Below, in pieces: positions 44,646 through 53,235 of a stretch of DNA of 64,000 bases. The translations under genes and the position numbers were made by a program. The DNA lies in assembly GCA_018826295.1 (NCBI GenBank), contig JAHJZX010000014.1, positions 1 to 64,000 of the forward strand, read 5' to 3'. Position 1 is the first letter of the stretch; each line of letters starts with the position of its first letter. Below the pieces are notes generated by a model, which did no database searches, was not told where the DNA came from, and worked only from the letters and a program-made list of their open reading frames with translations. This stretch comes from Gammaproteobacteria bacterium. Its GTDB lineage: Bacteria > Pseudomonadota > Gammaproteobacteria > Enterobacterales > Alteromonadaceae.

Positions 44646-46013
44646 ATGTTTGAAAATCTTTCTGATCGTTTAAGCCGGAGCCTGAAAAACATCACTGGCC
44701 GTGGCCGCTTAACCGAAGACAATATTAAAGACACCCTGCGCGAAGTGCGCATGGCACTGCTTGAAGCCGATGTAGCCTTACCGGTAGTGCGTGACTTTGT
44801 CGCCAACGTAAAAGAACGCGCCATGGGGCTTGAAGTTAGCAAAAGTTTAACGCCAGGCCAGGAGTTTCTGAAAATCGTCCGTAAAGCTTTAGAAGAAGCC
44901 ATGGGCGAGGCCAATGAAGAACTCAAACTAAACACTCAGCCACCGGCCGTAGTGTTGATGGCCGGTTTACAGGGGGCGGGTAAAACCACCTCTGTCGGCA
45001 AGCTGGCAAAGTTTTTAACCGAGCGTAAAAAGAAAAAAGTATTAGTGGTATCGGCCGACGTTTACCGGCCAGCAGCGATTAAGCAATTGGAAACGTTAGC
45101 CAAAGATATCGGCGTAGAGTTTTTCCCCAGCGATATCTCGCAAAAGCCAATTGATATAGTCAATGCGGCTATTAATCATGCCCGTACCCGTATTTTTGAT
45201 GTGCTGTTAGTTGATACCGCTGGCCGCTTACATGTCGATGCCGACATGATGGATGAAATAAAAGCCCTGCATGCCGCAGTAAAACCGATAGAAACCCTGT
45301 TCGTGGTCGATGCGATGACCGGCCAGGACGCCGCCAATACCGCCAAAGCCTTTAATGACGCCCTGCCACTAACGGGTGTGGTGCTGACAAAAACTGACGG
45401 TGATGCCCGTGGTGGTGCGGCCTTGTCAATTCGGCATATTACCGGCAAGCCTATTAAATTTTTGGGAACCGGCGAAAAGACCGATGCCTTAGAGCCATTT
45501 CATCCGGATCGGGTGGCATCGCGCATTCTGGGCATGGGTGATGTACTGGGTCTGATAGAAGAGCTGGAACTTAAGGTCGATAAAGACAAAGCCGCCAAGA
45601 TGGCGCAAAAAGTAATGAAGGGTAAAGGCTTCTCACTGGAAGATTTTCGTGAACAGCTGGTGCAAATGCGCGGTATGGGCGGCATGATGTCGATGCTGGA
45701 TAAACTGCCCGGTATGAAAAACCTGCCGGCCGGCGCGATGAACCAGATGGGCGATAAACAGTTTGTAAAAATGGAAGCCATTATCAATTCTATGACGCCA
45801 AAAGAACGTGAGTTTCCGGATCTATTAAAAGGCTCGCGTAAAAAGCGTATCGCCGCAGGTTCTGGTACTCAGGTGCAGGACATTAACCAGCTGCTGAAGC
45901 AGTTTACCCAGATGCAAAAGATGATGAAGCAGATGTCAGGTAAAGGCGGCATGATGAAGATGATGCGCGCCATGGGCGGCAAGATGCCGCCAGGCATGTT
46001 GCCTCCGCGCTAG
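44646..46013 (+). CDS. ffh: Signal recognition particle protein Ffh
   Basis: A 455-residue GTPase that binds 4.5S RNA and signal sequences and delivers membrane proteins to FtsY. It has the N domain, the G domain (GLQGAGKTTS, DTAGRLHVD, TKTDGDARGG) and a Met-rich M domain ending in MGGKMPPGMLPPR. The 4.5S RNA gene is not in the window. A strong terminator follows. Confidence 0.98.
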   Translation: MFENLSDRLSRSLKNITGRGRLTEDNIKDTLREVRMALLEADVALPVVRDFVANVKERAMGLEVSKSLTPGQEFLKIVRKALEEAMGEANEELKLNTQPPAVVLMAGLQGAGKTTSVGKLAKFLTERKKKKVLVVSADVYRPAAIKQLETLAKDIGVEFFPSDISQKPIDIVNAAINHARTRIFDVLLVDTAGRLHVDADMMDEIKALHAAVKPIETLFVVDAMTGQDAANTAKAFNDALPLTGVVLTKTDGDARGGAALSIRHITGKPIKFLGTGEKTDALEPFHPDRVASRILGMGDVLGLIEELELKVDKDKAAKMAQKVMKGKGFSLEDFREQLVQMRGMGGMMSMLDKLPGMKNLPAGAMNQMGDKQFVKMEAIINSMTPKEREFPDLLKGSRKKRIAAGSGTQVQDINQLLKQFTQMQKMMKQMSGKGGMMKMMRAMGGKMPPGMLPPR

Positions 46014-46021
46014 ATTCAAAT

Positions 46022-46051
46022 AAAAAGCCCTGTTTATTACAGGGCTTTTTG
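46022..46051 (+). terminator. Terminator of ffh
   Basis: AAAAGCCCTG pairs with CAGGGCTTTT around TTTATTA and is followed by T residues. A-rich on the left, so it may work both ways. Confidence 0.88.
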
Positions 46052-46065
46052 CAAGGGCGAATAGT

Positions 46066-46452
46066 TTGAGTAAGCTATCAACAAAAGTATTTTTAATTTT
46101 CTTAGTGTCATTGGTCTACGTGATAACCGGTAGTGTTGTAGCAGGTTGGCTTGGAATTTTACCGCTTGTTATCGCGCTGTGTTTCCCTCGGATGCTCAAA
46201 GTTACACTGTTCTTTTACATTGCATTGGCTACATCGAACGTGTTTCTAATGCTTTATGTTGGTGCAAAAAACAGCTTTCTGGATGCTTTTCTTCACATAA
46301 TAGGCTTGCCCTATGGCAGTAATGAACTGGCTTTATTTTATGCTGCAAGAACTTGGGGCTTCGGGGTAGCTGGCTTTATGACGTTTATTGGTTATCACAA
46401 TTATAAAACTGTGATGATGGAAACACGAGAATCCATAAAAGTAGAGAGTTAG
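46066..46452 (+). CDS. Small four-span membrane protein, unknown
   Basis: A 128-residue protein with three to four hydrophobic segments and a charged C-terminus (MMETRESIKVES). It matches no family I know. Start is a TTG at 46066, preceded by AAGGGCG; there is no ATG before residue 43. It is flanked by the ffh terminator and a separate GAF gene, so it has its own promoter or none. Its base composition is more AT-rich than its neighbours, which hints at recent arrival. Confidence 0.55.
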   Translation: MSKLSTKVFLIFLVSLVYVITGSVVAGWLGILPLVIALCFPRMLKVTLFFYIALATSNVFLMLYVGAKNSFLDAFLHIIGLPYGSNELALFYAARTWGFGVAGFMTFIGYHNYKTVMMETRESIKVES

Positions 46453-46562
46453 GAACCACGAAGTATGTCAGCAATATCTCACAGTAACTGACGATTTTTG
46501 CTCTGTTCTGTTGCTTATTTTGAGAGTATGTTGCCGGTATGTAAAACCATGGAGGGTTTTGT

Positions 46563-47489
46563 ATGCAGGTATCTCTTAGTCAGTTATTGCACATTTATCA
46601 GATTATCGACCCTATTGACGATGTCATTACGCTTACACAGCGTAGCTGCGAGCTATTGGCGCAAGCGCTACAACTGCCGGATCAGGTGCTTTATCTTAGT
46701 AACGCCGGTAAGCAACTTCAGCAGGTGGCGGCCGCGGGGGCTAAGTTTGCCCCCGGTACGGGCGTATTGTCGCCATTGCGGCTGTCTTACGGTGAAGGTG
46801 TGGTTGGCCTGGCAGCACAACAGGCACAAAGCCTTTGCATTGCTGATACCCGCACTATGCCCGGCTATATTTGTGATGACGCCTGCCGTTCGGCAGAGCT
46901 TAGCGTGCCTATTGTCTATCAGGGGGAAATACTGGGCGTACTGGATGCAGAGCATGCCGAAGTAGGTTTTTTCGGCCCGGCACAACAGCAATTTACCGAA
47001 GCGCTGGCGGCCATGTTGGCACCACGGCTGGCGAACCTGGCTGCACGCCGGCGGATGGCGAAGCGCCGGCATTATTCCACGCGTACCGTGGCCCAGGCAA
47101 CTACAGCCAATGTCTGTTCTGAATATTGGCTGTCGCTGCAGCAGTTCAACAGCACTGTACTGCAGGCACTTAAGCATTTTTACAGCGATAAACGCTGGCA
47201 AACCTTACCTTTGGCACAGATGGCGTTGTTACGTGACGAGGGCAATGAACCCGCACTGCAACAAGCTGCACTGCAGCAAAAGCTTGTTGATGCGATCAGC
47301 GCAATGCAGCAACAAACGGCTACCCGGTTGTGGGGAAGCATTTTGTCAGCCCGTTATCTGGAAAAATGTGATCAGTTGTCTCTGGCCGAGCAACACTATA
47401 TGGCATTTAGCACCTTGCGGCGTCATCAGCAACTGGCGCAGCAGCATCTGTTGCAGCAGCTGTGGCAGGCTGAATTGTTGTTGCGTTAA
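46563..47489 (+). CDS. GAF domain protein
   Basis: A 308-residue cytoplasmic protein. Residues about 10-155 form a GAF domain, with GEGVVGLAAQQAQSLCIADTRTMPG and AELSVPIVYQGEILGVLDAEH, the pattern of small-molecule-binding GAF modules. The C-terminal half is Gln-rich and helical and is not recognised. No output domain is seen, so it may act through a partner. A GGAGG site precedes the ATG. Confidence 0.78.
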   Translation: MQVSLSQLLHIYQIIDPIDDVITLTQRSCELLAQALQLPDQVLYLSNAGKQLQQVAAAGAKFAPGTGVLSPLRLSYGEGVVGLAAQQAQSLCIADTRTMPGYICDDACRSAELSVPIVYQGEILGVLDAEHAEVGFFGPAQQQFTEALAAMLAPRLANLAARRRMAKRRHYSTRTVAQATTANVCSEYWLSLQQFNSTVLQALKHFYSDKRWQTLPLAQMALLRDEGNEPALQQAALQQKLVDAISAMQQQTATRLWGSILSARYLEKCDQLSLAEQHYMAFSTLRRHQQLAQQHLLQQLWQAELLLR

Positions 47490-47575
47490 TTTAAATGAGC
47501 ACTTTGTTAGCAGTTTGTTTTGGTGTCGCTGGTTAAACTTAAGGCGAGTGGACAAGTAGCAAACAGGAGGCTCAG

Positions 47576-49150
47576 ATGAAACTGCTCGCAATAGCAACAA
47601 CCTTAACTGCCATTGGATTGGCAATGCCGGCTTTAGCGGTACAGTATGATTTGCCGTTTAAAGGACAAAATTTTACTGACAATGAAAAAATCTACACCCG
47701 GGACCATGCTGTCACCACGTCGCAGCAATATGGCTTTGACTTTAGTGGTCGCCGTTATGATTTTGACAATTCACGCTGGACGTCGGTAAATACTACACTG
47801 GCTGTTTATGACGCCGCGCCGACTAACAACAAGCATACCATTTATAGTAAGTCCGTTTACGCTATGCGCGCAGGCAGAGTTGTCGGTTGCTGGCGCAATG
47901 CACCGGAAAATCCCCGGCCGAAATTATCCACTGATTCTGATGTTACCCGGCCATGGTTACATGCTGACTTTAAAGCCGGACTGATCCCCGGCGGAGGCAA
48001 TATGTTGTGGGTAGAGCATGATGACGGCAGCCGGATGTTATACGCTCATATGATCCCAGGCTCTATTGGCCAGGACTTGTGCCCGCACAATGCCAGTTTG
48101 TTTCCGGCCCCGAAGGGGCGTAACAGTGAGTTTATTTATGTCGGTGTGGAGCCGGCGCAGCAGGCGCTTATCAGTAAAGGGCAATATCTGGGCCGGGTTG
48201 GTAATAGTGGCAGTTCTACCGGGCCACATTTACATGTGCATTTGCAAAACAGTAGCGGCGTAGGCCAAGCAATAAGTTTTAGCCGCGGTATTGCTACTGT
48301 ACCGGATAACACTAAACCTTACGGCGGCCCCTGGGTGCGGTTTGCTGGCAGCACTATTCCTGCCGGGGCGCAACTGATTTGGGCTCCGCGCACGGTAAGC
48401 AGCCGCTATGCACGCCACGCAGTTAAGGCTGAAGCGTATCAGAGCCTCTTTACCCATTTGTCTGATTCTGGCTTTAAACCCAGCTGGCTGGACGGATATA
48501 ACGTCAGCGGTAACGTGTTTTACAATATGGTGTGGCAACCGTCTAACATTGGCTGGCGTTCATACCATGGCCGCAGCTCTGCGTCGTATCAGGCAGTGTT
48601 TAATGACGCAATTGCCGATGGTTTTGTGCCGGTACATGTTGACAGCCACATTACCGGGAGCGGGCCACGTTACAGCGTGATATTTGAGAAAAAAGCCTTA
48701 GCGACGCTGGCCCGGCATAATTTAAGCTATGCTCAGCATGCGCAGGTTATGGAGCAGGCTAAAGATTTAGGAATGCGGCCGGTAAGTGTGTCGGTAGTGT
48801 CCAGTGGCGGTGAACGTCGTTATACCACCTTGTATCATAATGCCCCGGTTGGTAGCTGGACTATCAGCTCGCAGTTATCTTCTGCCGCCTATCAGAATAA
48901 AGTGCTGAGTGAGGAAGCTGCAGGCCGGCGGCCCATTTACGTCACATCCTATCTGCATCATGGAAATGTCAATTACAGCGCGGTATTTGCACAGCTTCCG
49001 CTGAAAACCTGGGAGGCACGGCATGGCCAGAGTTCTGCAACCTATCAAAATAACTTTAATATGCTGGGCGGACAGGGTTTTGCCATTGACGTGGTTTCCG
49101 GCATAGATGGGTTGAATGTGCACCGCTTTGCCGCAATCTGGACCAAGTAG
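47576..49150 (+). CDS. Exported M23-type protein with five BTRD1 repeats
   Basis: A 524-residue exported protein (signal peptide ending near ALAVQ). Residues about 40-240 form an M23 (LytM/lysostaphin-type) domain with His158 in LYAHM and His218/His220 in GPHLHVH. The first zinc His is replaced by Gln51 (QYGFD55). Residues 276-524 are five repeats of about 47 residues of the BTRD1 type (for example YHGRSSASYQAVFNDAIADG with a later RYSVIFEK). The domain would bind or cut cell wall or matrix. The AGGAGG site is six bases before the ATG. Confidence 0.8.
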   Translation: MKLLAIATTLTAIGLAMPALAVQYDLPFKGQNFTDNEKIYTRDHAVTTSQQYGFDFSGRRYDFDNSRWTSVNTTLAVYDAAPTNNKHTIYSKSVYAMRAGRVVGCWRNAPENPRPKLSTDSDVTRPWLHADFKAGLIPGGGNMLWVEHDDGSRMLYAHMIPGSIGQDLCPHNASLFPAPKGRNSEFIYVGVEPAQQALISKGQYLGRVGNSGSSTGPHLHVHLQNSSGVGQAISFSRGIATVPDNTKPYGGPWVRFAGSTIPAGAQLIWAPRTVSSRYARHAVKAEAYQSLFTHLSDSGFKPSWLDGYNVSGNVFYNMVWQPSNIGWRSYHGRSSASYQAVFNDAIADGFVPVHVDSHITGSGPRYSVIFEKKALATLARHNLSYAQHAQVMEQAKDLGMRPVSVSVVSSGGERRYTTLYHNAPVGSWTISSQLSSAAYQNKVLSEEAAGRRPIYVTSYLHHGNVNYSAVFAQLPLKTWEARHGQSSATYQNNFNMLGGQGFAIDVVSGIDGLNVHRFAAIWTK

Positions 49151-49199
49151 TTACGCTGTGCTTATATTGCGTCACTAAGGGCGTAAACCGCGAAATACC

Positions 49200-49227
49200 T
49201 TGCAATTGCGCCCTAAATCAGTAAAAT
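49200..49227 (+). promoter_or_regulatory. Sigma70 promoter of the rpsP operon
   Basis: TTGCAA (49200-49205), 16 bases, TAAAAT (49222-49227). The sequence after -10 (GCTGCAGCCC) is GC-rich, as in stringently controlled promoters. Confidence 0.6.
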
Positions 49228-49232
49228 GCTGC

Positions 49233-49268
49233 AGCCCTTCGGTCCAACCGGGGGCTTTGTTATTTTTG
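49233..49268 (+). promoter_or_regulatory. Hairpin with T-run at the start of the rpsP leader
   Basis: Nested pairs AGCCC/GGGCT and CGGT/ACCG (49233-49256) are followed by TTTGTTATTTTT. Placed at or just after the predicted transcription start, it could be an attenuator or a 5' stability element; it may also just terminate the upstream gene. Confidence 0.45.
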
Positions 49269-49300
49269 ATAAAACCTGAACGATAAAATTAGAGGGCCTT

Positions 49301-49552
49301 ATGGTAACTATTCGTTTACAACGTGGTGGCGCGAAAAAGCGTCCATTTTACCAAGTTGTGGTAGCGGACAGCCGTTTTGCTCGTGATGGCCGCTTTATTG
49401 AGCGCGTGGGTTTCTTTAACCCAATCGCTGGCGGTACTGAAGAGAAACTGCGTCTGGACCTGGACCGCGTTAATCACTGGGTAGCACAAGGTGCTTCACT
49501 GAGTGACCGCGTGGCAAACCTGGTAAAAACTGCTGAAAAAGCATCTGCTTAA
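49301..49552 (+). CDS. rpsP: Ribosomal protein S16
   Basis: An 83-residue 30S protein, recognisable from [39 protein letters not shown] and the [16 protein letters not shown] stretch. First gene of the operon with rimM, trmD and rplS, the normal gammaproteobacterial order. Confidence 0.98.
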   Translation: MVTIRLQRGGAKKRPFYQVVVADSRFARDGRFIERVGFFNPIAGGTEEKLRLDLDRVNHWVAQGASLSDRVANLVKTAEKASA

Positions 49553-49581
49553 TCAGCTAACGGTCGTGTGGAGTAGTCAGC

Positions 49582-50109
49582 TTGAGTGAGAAAGATTTAG
49601 TCGTTCTTGGCAAATTTGGTGCGGTTTACGGCATCAATGGCTGGCTTAAAGTTAACGCTTACACCGACTTCCCGGAAGGGATTTTTGATTACACACCCTG
49701 GCAAGTTAAATTTCAGGGTAACTGGCAACCAGTGCAGGTTTCCAGCTGGAAGCGCCATAGTAATGGCCTGATAGCGAAACTGGACGGTGTCAATGATCGG
49801 GACTTGGCGCAGCGTTATGTAAATGCTGACATTGCCATAGCAAGCCAGGCGCTACCTTCATTAGAAGAGGGCGAATATTACTGGAAAGACCTGATGGGCT
49901 TAGCAGTAATAAACGAGGCGGGCTACCACTTAGGTGAAGTCACCGACATGATGGAAACGGGTTCTAACGACGTATTAGTTGTTAAAGCCAACCGTACCGA
50001 TGCATTTGGTCAGAAAGAAAGGTTGTTGCCGTTTTTAATGCATACAGTGATTAAAAGCGTTGATTTAACCGAGCGTCGCATTATCGTAGACTGGGATCCC
50101 GCGTTTTAA
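49582..50109 (+). CDS. rimM: Ribosome maturation factor RimM
   Basis: A 175-residue factor for maturation of the 30S head, binding S19. N-terminal RimM domain ([21 protein letters not shown]) and C-terminal PRC-barrel ([31 protein letters not shown]). The start is a TTG at 49582 with GGAG eight bases before it. The stop overlaps the trmD start by one base. Confidence 0.96.
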   Translation: MSEKDLVVLGKFGAVYGINGWLKVNAYTDFPEGIFDYTPWQVKFQGNWQPVQVSSWKRHSNGLIAKLDGVNDRDLAQRYVNADIAIASQALPSLEEGEYYWKDLMGLAVINEAGYHLGEVTDMMETGSNDVLVVKANRTDAFGQKERLLPFLMHTVIKSVDLTERRIIVDWDPAF

Positions 50110-50897
50110 TGCCGGATGACACTAAGCTGTGGGTAGGGGTTATTTCCTTATTCCCGGAAATGTTTCAGGCAATAACGCAATATGGGGTAACCGGCCGTGC
50201 TGTTAAGCAGGGCATTATGCAGTTGCAATGTTGGAACCCGCGTGATTTCACAACGGACAAGCATCGCACTGTAGATGACCGGCCTTATGGTGGTGGCCCC
50301 GGTATGCTGATGATGGTGCAGCCGCTGCGTGACGCAATACGCGCCGCTAAGCAAGCTGCAGGTGAAGGTGTACACACGGTGTATTTGTCGCCGCAAGGCC
50401 GCAAGTTAGACCAACAAGGTGTTACTGAACTGGCGACGTATTCTAAGCTACTTTTGGTAGCTGGCCGGTATGAAGGCATTGATGAGCGCGTAATAGAAAG
50501 CGAAATTGACGCAGAATGGTCAATAGGTGATTACGTGTTAAGTGGCGGTGAATTGCCAGCGATGACATTGATAGATGCAGTGTCGCGCTTAGTACCAGGT
50601 GTACTGGGGCATGACCAGTCAGCAGAGCAGGATTCTTTTGCATCCGGTTTGCTGGATTGTCCACACTACACCAGGCCTGAAGTGTTATCAGACAAACAGG
50701 TTCCGTCAGTTTTACTGAGTGGTAACCATGAAAATATACGACGCTGGCGTTTAAAGCAGTCTCTTGGGAGAACCTGGCTTAGACGACCGGATATGTTAAA
50801 TCTCCTGGCTCTGACTGAGGAGCAACGACGGTTACTGGCTGAGTTCCAAGGTGAACATCAGCAAGAGTGCCGGACGGGGCAGCAAGAAGACAGTTAA
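50109..50897 (+). CDS. trmD: tRNA (guanine37-N1)-methyltransferase TrmD
   Basis: A 262-residue SPOUT methyltransferase that makes m1G37 in tRNAs with G36-G37, preventing frameshifts. The SAM-binding trefoil knot is marked by [23 protein letters not shown] and [17 protein letters not shown]. The C-terminal Gln-rich tail ([14 protein letters not shown]) is not conserved. Confidence 0.98.
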   Translation: MPDDTKLWVGVISLFPEMFQAITQYGVTGRAVKQGIMQLQCWNPRDFTTDKHRTVDDRPYGGGPGMLMMVQPLRDAIRAAKQAAGEGVHTVYLSPQGRKLDQQGVTELATYSKLLLVAGRYEGIDERVIESEIDAEWSIGDYVLSGGELPAMTLIDAVSRLVPGVLGHDQSAEQDSFASGLLDCPHYTRPEVLSDKQVPSVLLSGNHENIRRWRLKQSLGRTWLRRPDMLNLLALTEEQRRLLAEFQGEHQQECRTGQQEDS

Positions 50898-50919
50898 TTC
50901 CAGGTAAAGTGAGATTGTT

Positions 50920-51279
50920 ATGAGCAAAGTTAGCCAAAACATCATCAAAATGCTTGAAGACGAACAGTTAAAGCAAGACGTTCCTGCGTTCGCGCCGGGC
51001 GACACTGTAGTGGTTCAGGTTAAAGTTAAAGAAGGTGATAAAACCCGTTTACAGGCATACGAAGGCGTAGTTATCGCTAAACGTAACCGTGGCCTGCACT
51101 CTGCATTCACCGTACGTAAAATCTCTAATGGCGAAGGTGTTGAGCGTGTATTCCAGACGCACAGCCCAATGGTAGACAGCATCACCGTTAAACGTCGTGG
51201 TGCGGTTCGCCGTGCTAAGCTTTACTACTTACGCGATCGTTCAGGTAAATCAGCGCGTATCCGCGAAAAGCTTAACTAA
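50920..51279 (+). CDS. rplS: Ribosomal protein L19
   Basis: A 119-residue 50S protein near the intersubunit bridge B8. Family sequence [33 protein letters not shown], then [21 protein letters not shown]. Last gene of the operon, with a terminator right after it. Confidence 0.98.
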   Translation: MSKVSQNIIKMLEDEQLKQDVPAFAPGDTVVVQVKVKEGDKTRLQAYEGVVIAKRNRGLHSAFTVRKISNGEGVERVFQTHSPMVDSITVKRRGAVRRAKLYYLRDRSGKSARIREKLN

Positions 51280-51288
51280 GCTACCCTT

Positions 51289-51315
51289 AAGGCCGACACT
51301 TGTCGGCCTTTTTTC
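51289..51315 (+). terminator. Terminator of the rpsP-rplS operon
   Basis: AAGGCCGACA (51289-51298) pairs with TGTCGGCCTT (51301-51310), followed by a long T-run. Confidence 0.92.
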
Positions 51316-51335
51316 TTTTTGGCATAGTGCACGCT

Positions 51336-51950
51336 ATGACCGATACTCAAGCTCCGCTTAACACAGCCATTCTTAACTTGTTGCAAGGCCAGCTGGAAAG
51401 CCTGATCCTGACATTTAAGCCGCAGCACAGCCCGATAGAAGAACAGTATTTGCTATCACGGCTGGGGTTAAAGTTACACAGCGATACGCTGCAAAGTGCT
51501 GATCTTGCCCGTTTTCAACAACACTTTGTGCTGTATCACTTGTTATACCGCATTCAGCAGCACTGGCTGACACAGCGCCACGGCTATTTAGCCATTGGCC
51601 TGGCCAAACTGCAGTTACTTCCGCCCACTGAAGCTTTGCCGCCTGACACAGACATCGGCCGGCAAGACTATTATCTGAACTGGCAGAACTTCTATGCCAT
51701 GACAGAGCAATTACTTGACCAACATCTGGATGCTTTCTGGCAGCAGCTACAACGGCCAAACGTGCAACCAAATGTATTGGCGCACAGCGAAGCGCTGGCT
51801 TTACTCAACTTACCCGCTGCGTTTACACCACAACAGCTGAAAAAAGCCTACCGCACTAAAGCATTACAACTGCATCCGGATCGCGGCGGTGAGCCGCAAC
51901 AATTTATTTTGCTGCGCCAGGCCTATCAGCAGTTGTTACAACATTTCTGA
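51336..51950 (+). CDS. DnaJ-related protein with C-terminal J domain
   Basis: A 204-residue protein. The N-terminal 140 residues match the DNAJ-related domain type, and the last 60 are a short J domain (EALALLNLPAAFTPQQLKKAYRTKAL) with HPD in LHPDRGG. It would stimulate DnaK on an unknown client. The start at 51336 is in frame with an upstream reading that crosses the rplS terminator; I reject the latter. Confidence 0.85.
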   Translation: MTDTQAPLNTAILNLLQGQLESLILTFKPQHSPIEEQYLLSRLGLKLHSDTLQSADLARFQQHFVLYHLLYRIQQHWLTQRHGYLAIGLAKLQLLPPTEALPPDTDIGRQDYYLNWQNFYAMTEQLLDQHLDAFWQQLQRPNVQPNVLAHSEALALLNLPAAFTPQQLKKAYRTKALQLHPDRGGEPQQFILLRQAYQQLLQHF

Positions 51951-51959
51951 TTACCACCT

Positions 51960-51977
51960 TGTACATTTATATTTACG
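51960..51977 (+). promoter_or_regulatory. TyrR-box-like site 1
   Basis: TGTACA-N6-TTTACG matches the TyrR consensus TGTAAA-N6-TTTACA at 10 of 12 positions and keeps the invariant G-N14-C (51961 and 51976). It lies about 107 bases before the predicted transcription start of aroF. Confidence 0.6.
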
Positions 51978-52032
51978 AAATTTCCATTGCTGATTTTTTA
52001 TCAGAATCTTGATTTTATTGGTTTGCAATGGG

Positions 52033-52061
52033 TTGACGCCTGATGGCCTGATCTTTATTAT
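52033..52061 (+). promoter_or_regulatory. Sigma70 promoter of aroF-tyrA
   Basis: TTGACG (52033-52038), exactly 17 bases, TATTAT (52056-52061). Predicted start near 52068, giving a leader of about 108 bases that contains two TyrR-box-like sites. Confidence 0.7.
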
Positions 52062-52069
52062 GCGCGAAG

Positions 52070-52087
52070 TGTATTTAATAAATTACG
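52070..52087 (+). promoter_or_regulatory. TyrR-box-like site 2 (weak)
   Basis: TGTATT-N6-ATTACG, 8 of 12 matches, with the invariant G-N14-C (52071 and 52086) intact. It is three bases from site 3 and overlaps the predicted start of transcription. Confidence 0.45.
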
Positions 52088-52090
52088 TTG

Positions 52091-52108
52091 TGTATATATA
52101 AGTTTACG
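52091..52108 (+). promoter_or_regulatory. TyrR-box-like site 3 (strong)
   Basis: TGTATA-N6-TTTACG, 10 of 12 matches with G-N14-C (52092 and 52107). Adjacent weak and strong boxes are the arrangement used for TyrR repression in E. coli aroF. Confidence 0.6.
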
Positions 52109-52175
52109 TAAGGGCGTGCTTAGCAACTTTGGCGTTTTTACCTATGCTTAATAAATTTTATGGTGGAGTTGTAGC

Positions 52176-53234
52176 ATGAGCAAAATAGTAGATGATTTAC
52201 GCATAGTGGCCGAAAAGCCGTTAAGTCCGCCGGCGGTATTGAAAAAAGTATTACCTTTGTCTGAGTCGGGCGCCGAGTTCGTGCAGCAAGCGCGCAACAC
52301 CATAGCCGATATAGTGCATGGCCGCGATAAACGCTTACTGGTGGTAACCGGACCTTGTTCCATTCATGATCCGGTTGCTGCTATTGAGTACGCTCAAAAG
52401 CTAAAGCAATTGCAGCTGGACTACGCAGATAGTCTGTACATAGTCATGCGGGTCTATTTTGAAAAACCGCGTACTACCGTAGGCTGGAAAGGTTTTATTA
52501 ATGATCCGCATTTAGATGACTCTTTCGATCTGGAAACCGGTTTAACCTGGGGCCGTGAATTGTTGCTGAAAATGGTGGATATGCAGTTGCCTACCGCAAC
52601 TGAAGCACTGGACCCGATCAGTCCGCAATATTTATCAGATTTAATCAGCTGGTCAGCCATTGGTGCCCGCACCGTTGAATCGCAAACGCACCGTGAAATG
52701 GCCAGCGGCTTATCAATGCCGGTTGGCTTTAAAAACGGCACCGACGGCAATTTAAATATCGCTTTAAATGCGCTGCAATCCGCTGCCAGTGGCCATAGTT
52801 TTATTGGTATTAATCAGCGTGGTGAAGTGAGCCTGGTGCAAACTGCCGGTAATCCTGATGGCCACATTATTTTGCGTGGCGGCGCTAAGCCAAACTACGA
52901 TGAGCATAGTATTGGTGAAGCATTGGCCAAGCTGGATAAATTACATTTACCACGCGGCATAGTAGTAGATTGTAGCCATGGCAATTCGAACAAAGATCAC
53001 AACCGTCAGGGCGAGGTAGCGCAAAACGTGCTGGCGCAACGACTGGCCGGCAACGCCGCTATTATCGGCATTATGCTGGAAAGTCATTTGCATGCCGGCC
53101 GGCAGGATTTAATTGACGGTAAAGCGGCTAAATACGGCGTATCGGTTACCGACGCGTGCATCGACTGGGACACAACGGCAACACTGTTAGCCAGTTTACA
53201 TCAGCAAATGCAACCGGCAGTAGCGGCGGCCTAG
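52176..53234 (+). CDS. aroF: 3-deoxy-7-phosphoheptulonate synthase (DAHP synthase, AroF type)
   Basis: A 352-residue class I enzyme that condenses phosphoenolpyruvate and erythrose 4-phosphate, the first step of aromatic amino acid synthesis. Signatures: GPCSIHDP, MRVYFEKPRTTVGWKG, IGARTVESQTHREMASGLSMP, CSHGNSNKDH and KYGVSVTDACIDW. It precedes tyrA by one base, the same pair as the E. coli aroF-tyrA operon, so the tyrosine-sensitive isoenzyme is most likely. TyrR-type sites lie upstream. Confidence 0.95.
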   Translation: MSKIVDDLRIVAEKPLSPPAVLKKVLPLSESGAEFVQQARNTIADIVHGRDKRLLVVTGPCSIHDPVAAIEYAQKLKQLQLDYADSLYIVMRVYFEKPRTTVGWKGFINDPHLDDSFDLETGLTWGRELLLKMVDMQLPTATEALDPISPQYLSDLISWSAIGARTVESQTHREMASGLSMPVGFKNGTDGNLNIALNALQSAASGHSFIGINQRGEVSLVQTAGNPDGHIILRGGAKPNYDEHSIGEALAKLDKLHLPRGIVVDCSHGNSNKDHNRQGEVAQNVLAQRLAGNAAIIGIMLESHLHAGRQDLIDGKAAKYGVSVTDACIDWDTTATLLASLHQQMQPAVAAA

Positions 53235-53235
53235 T

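Noticed and set aside
46498-46965. 155-codon frame
   Set aside because: It overlaps the GAF gene in another frame and contains no recognisable domain; the GAF reading has a clear ribosome site and family match.
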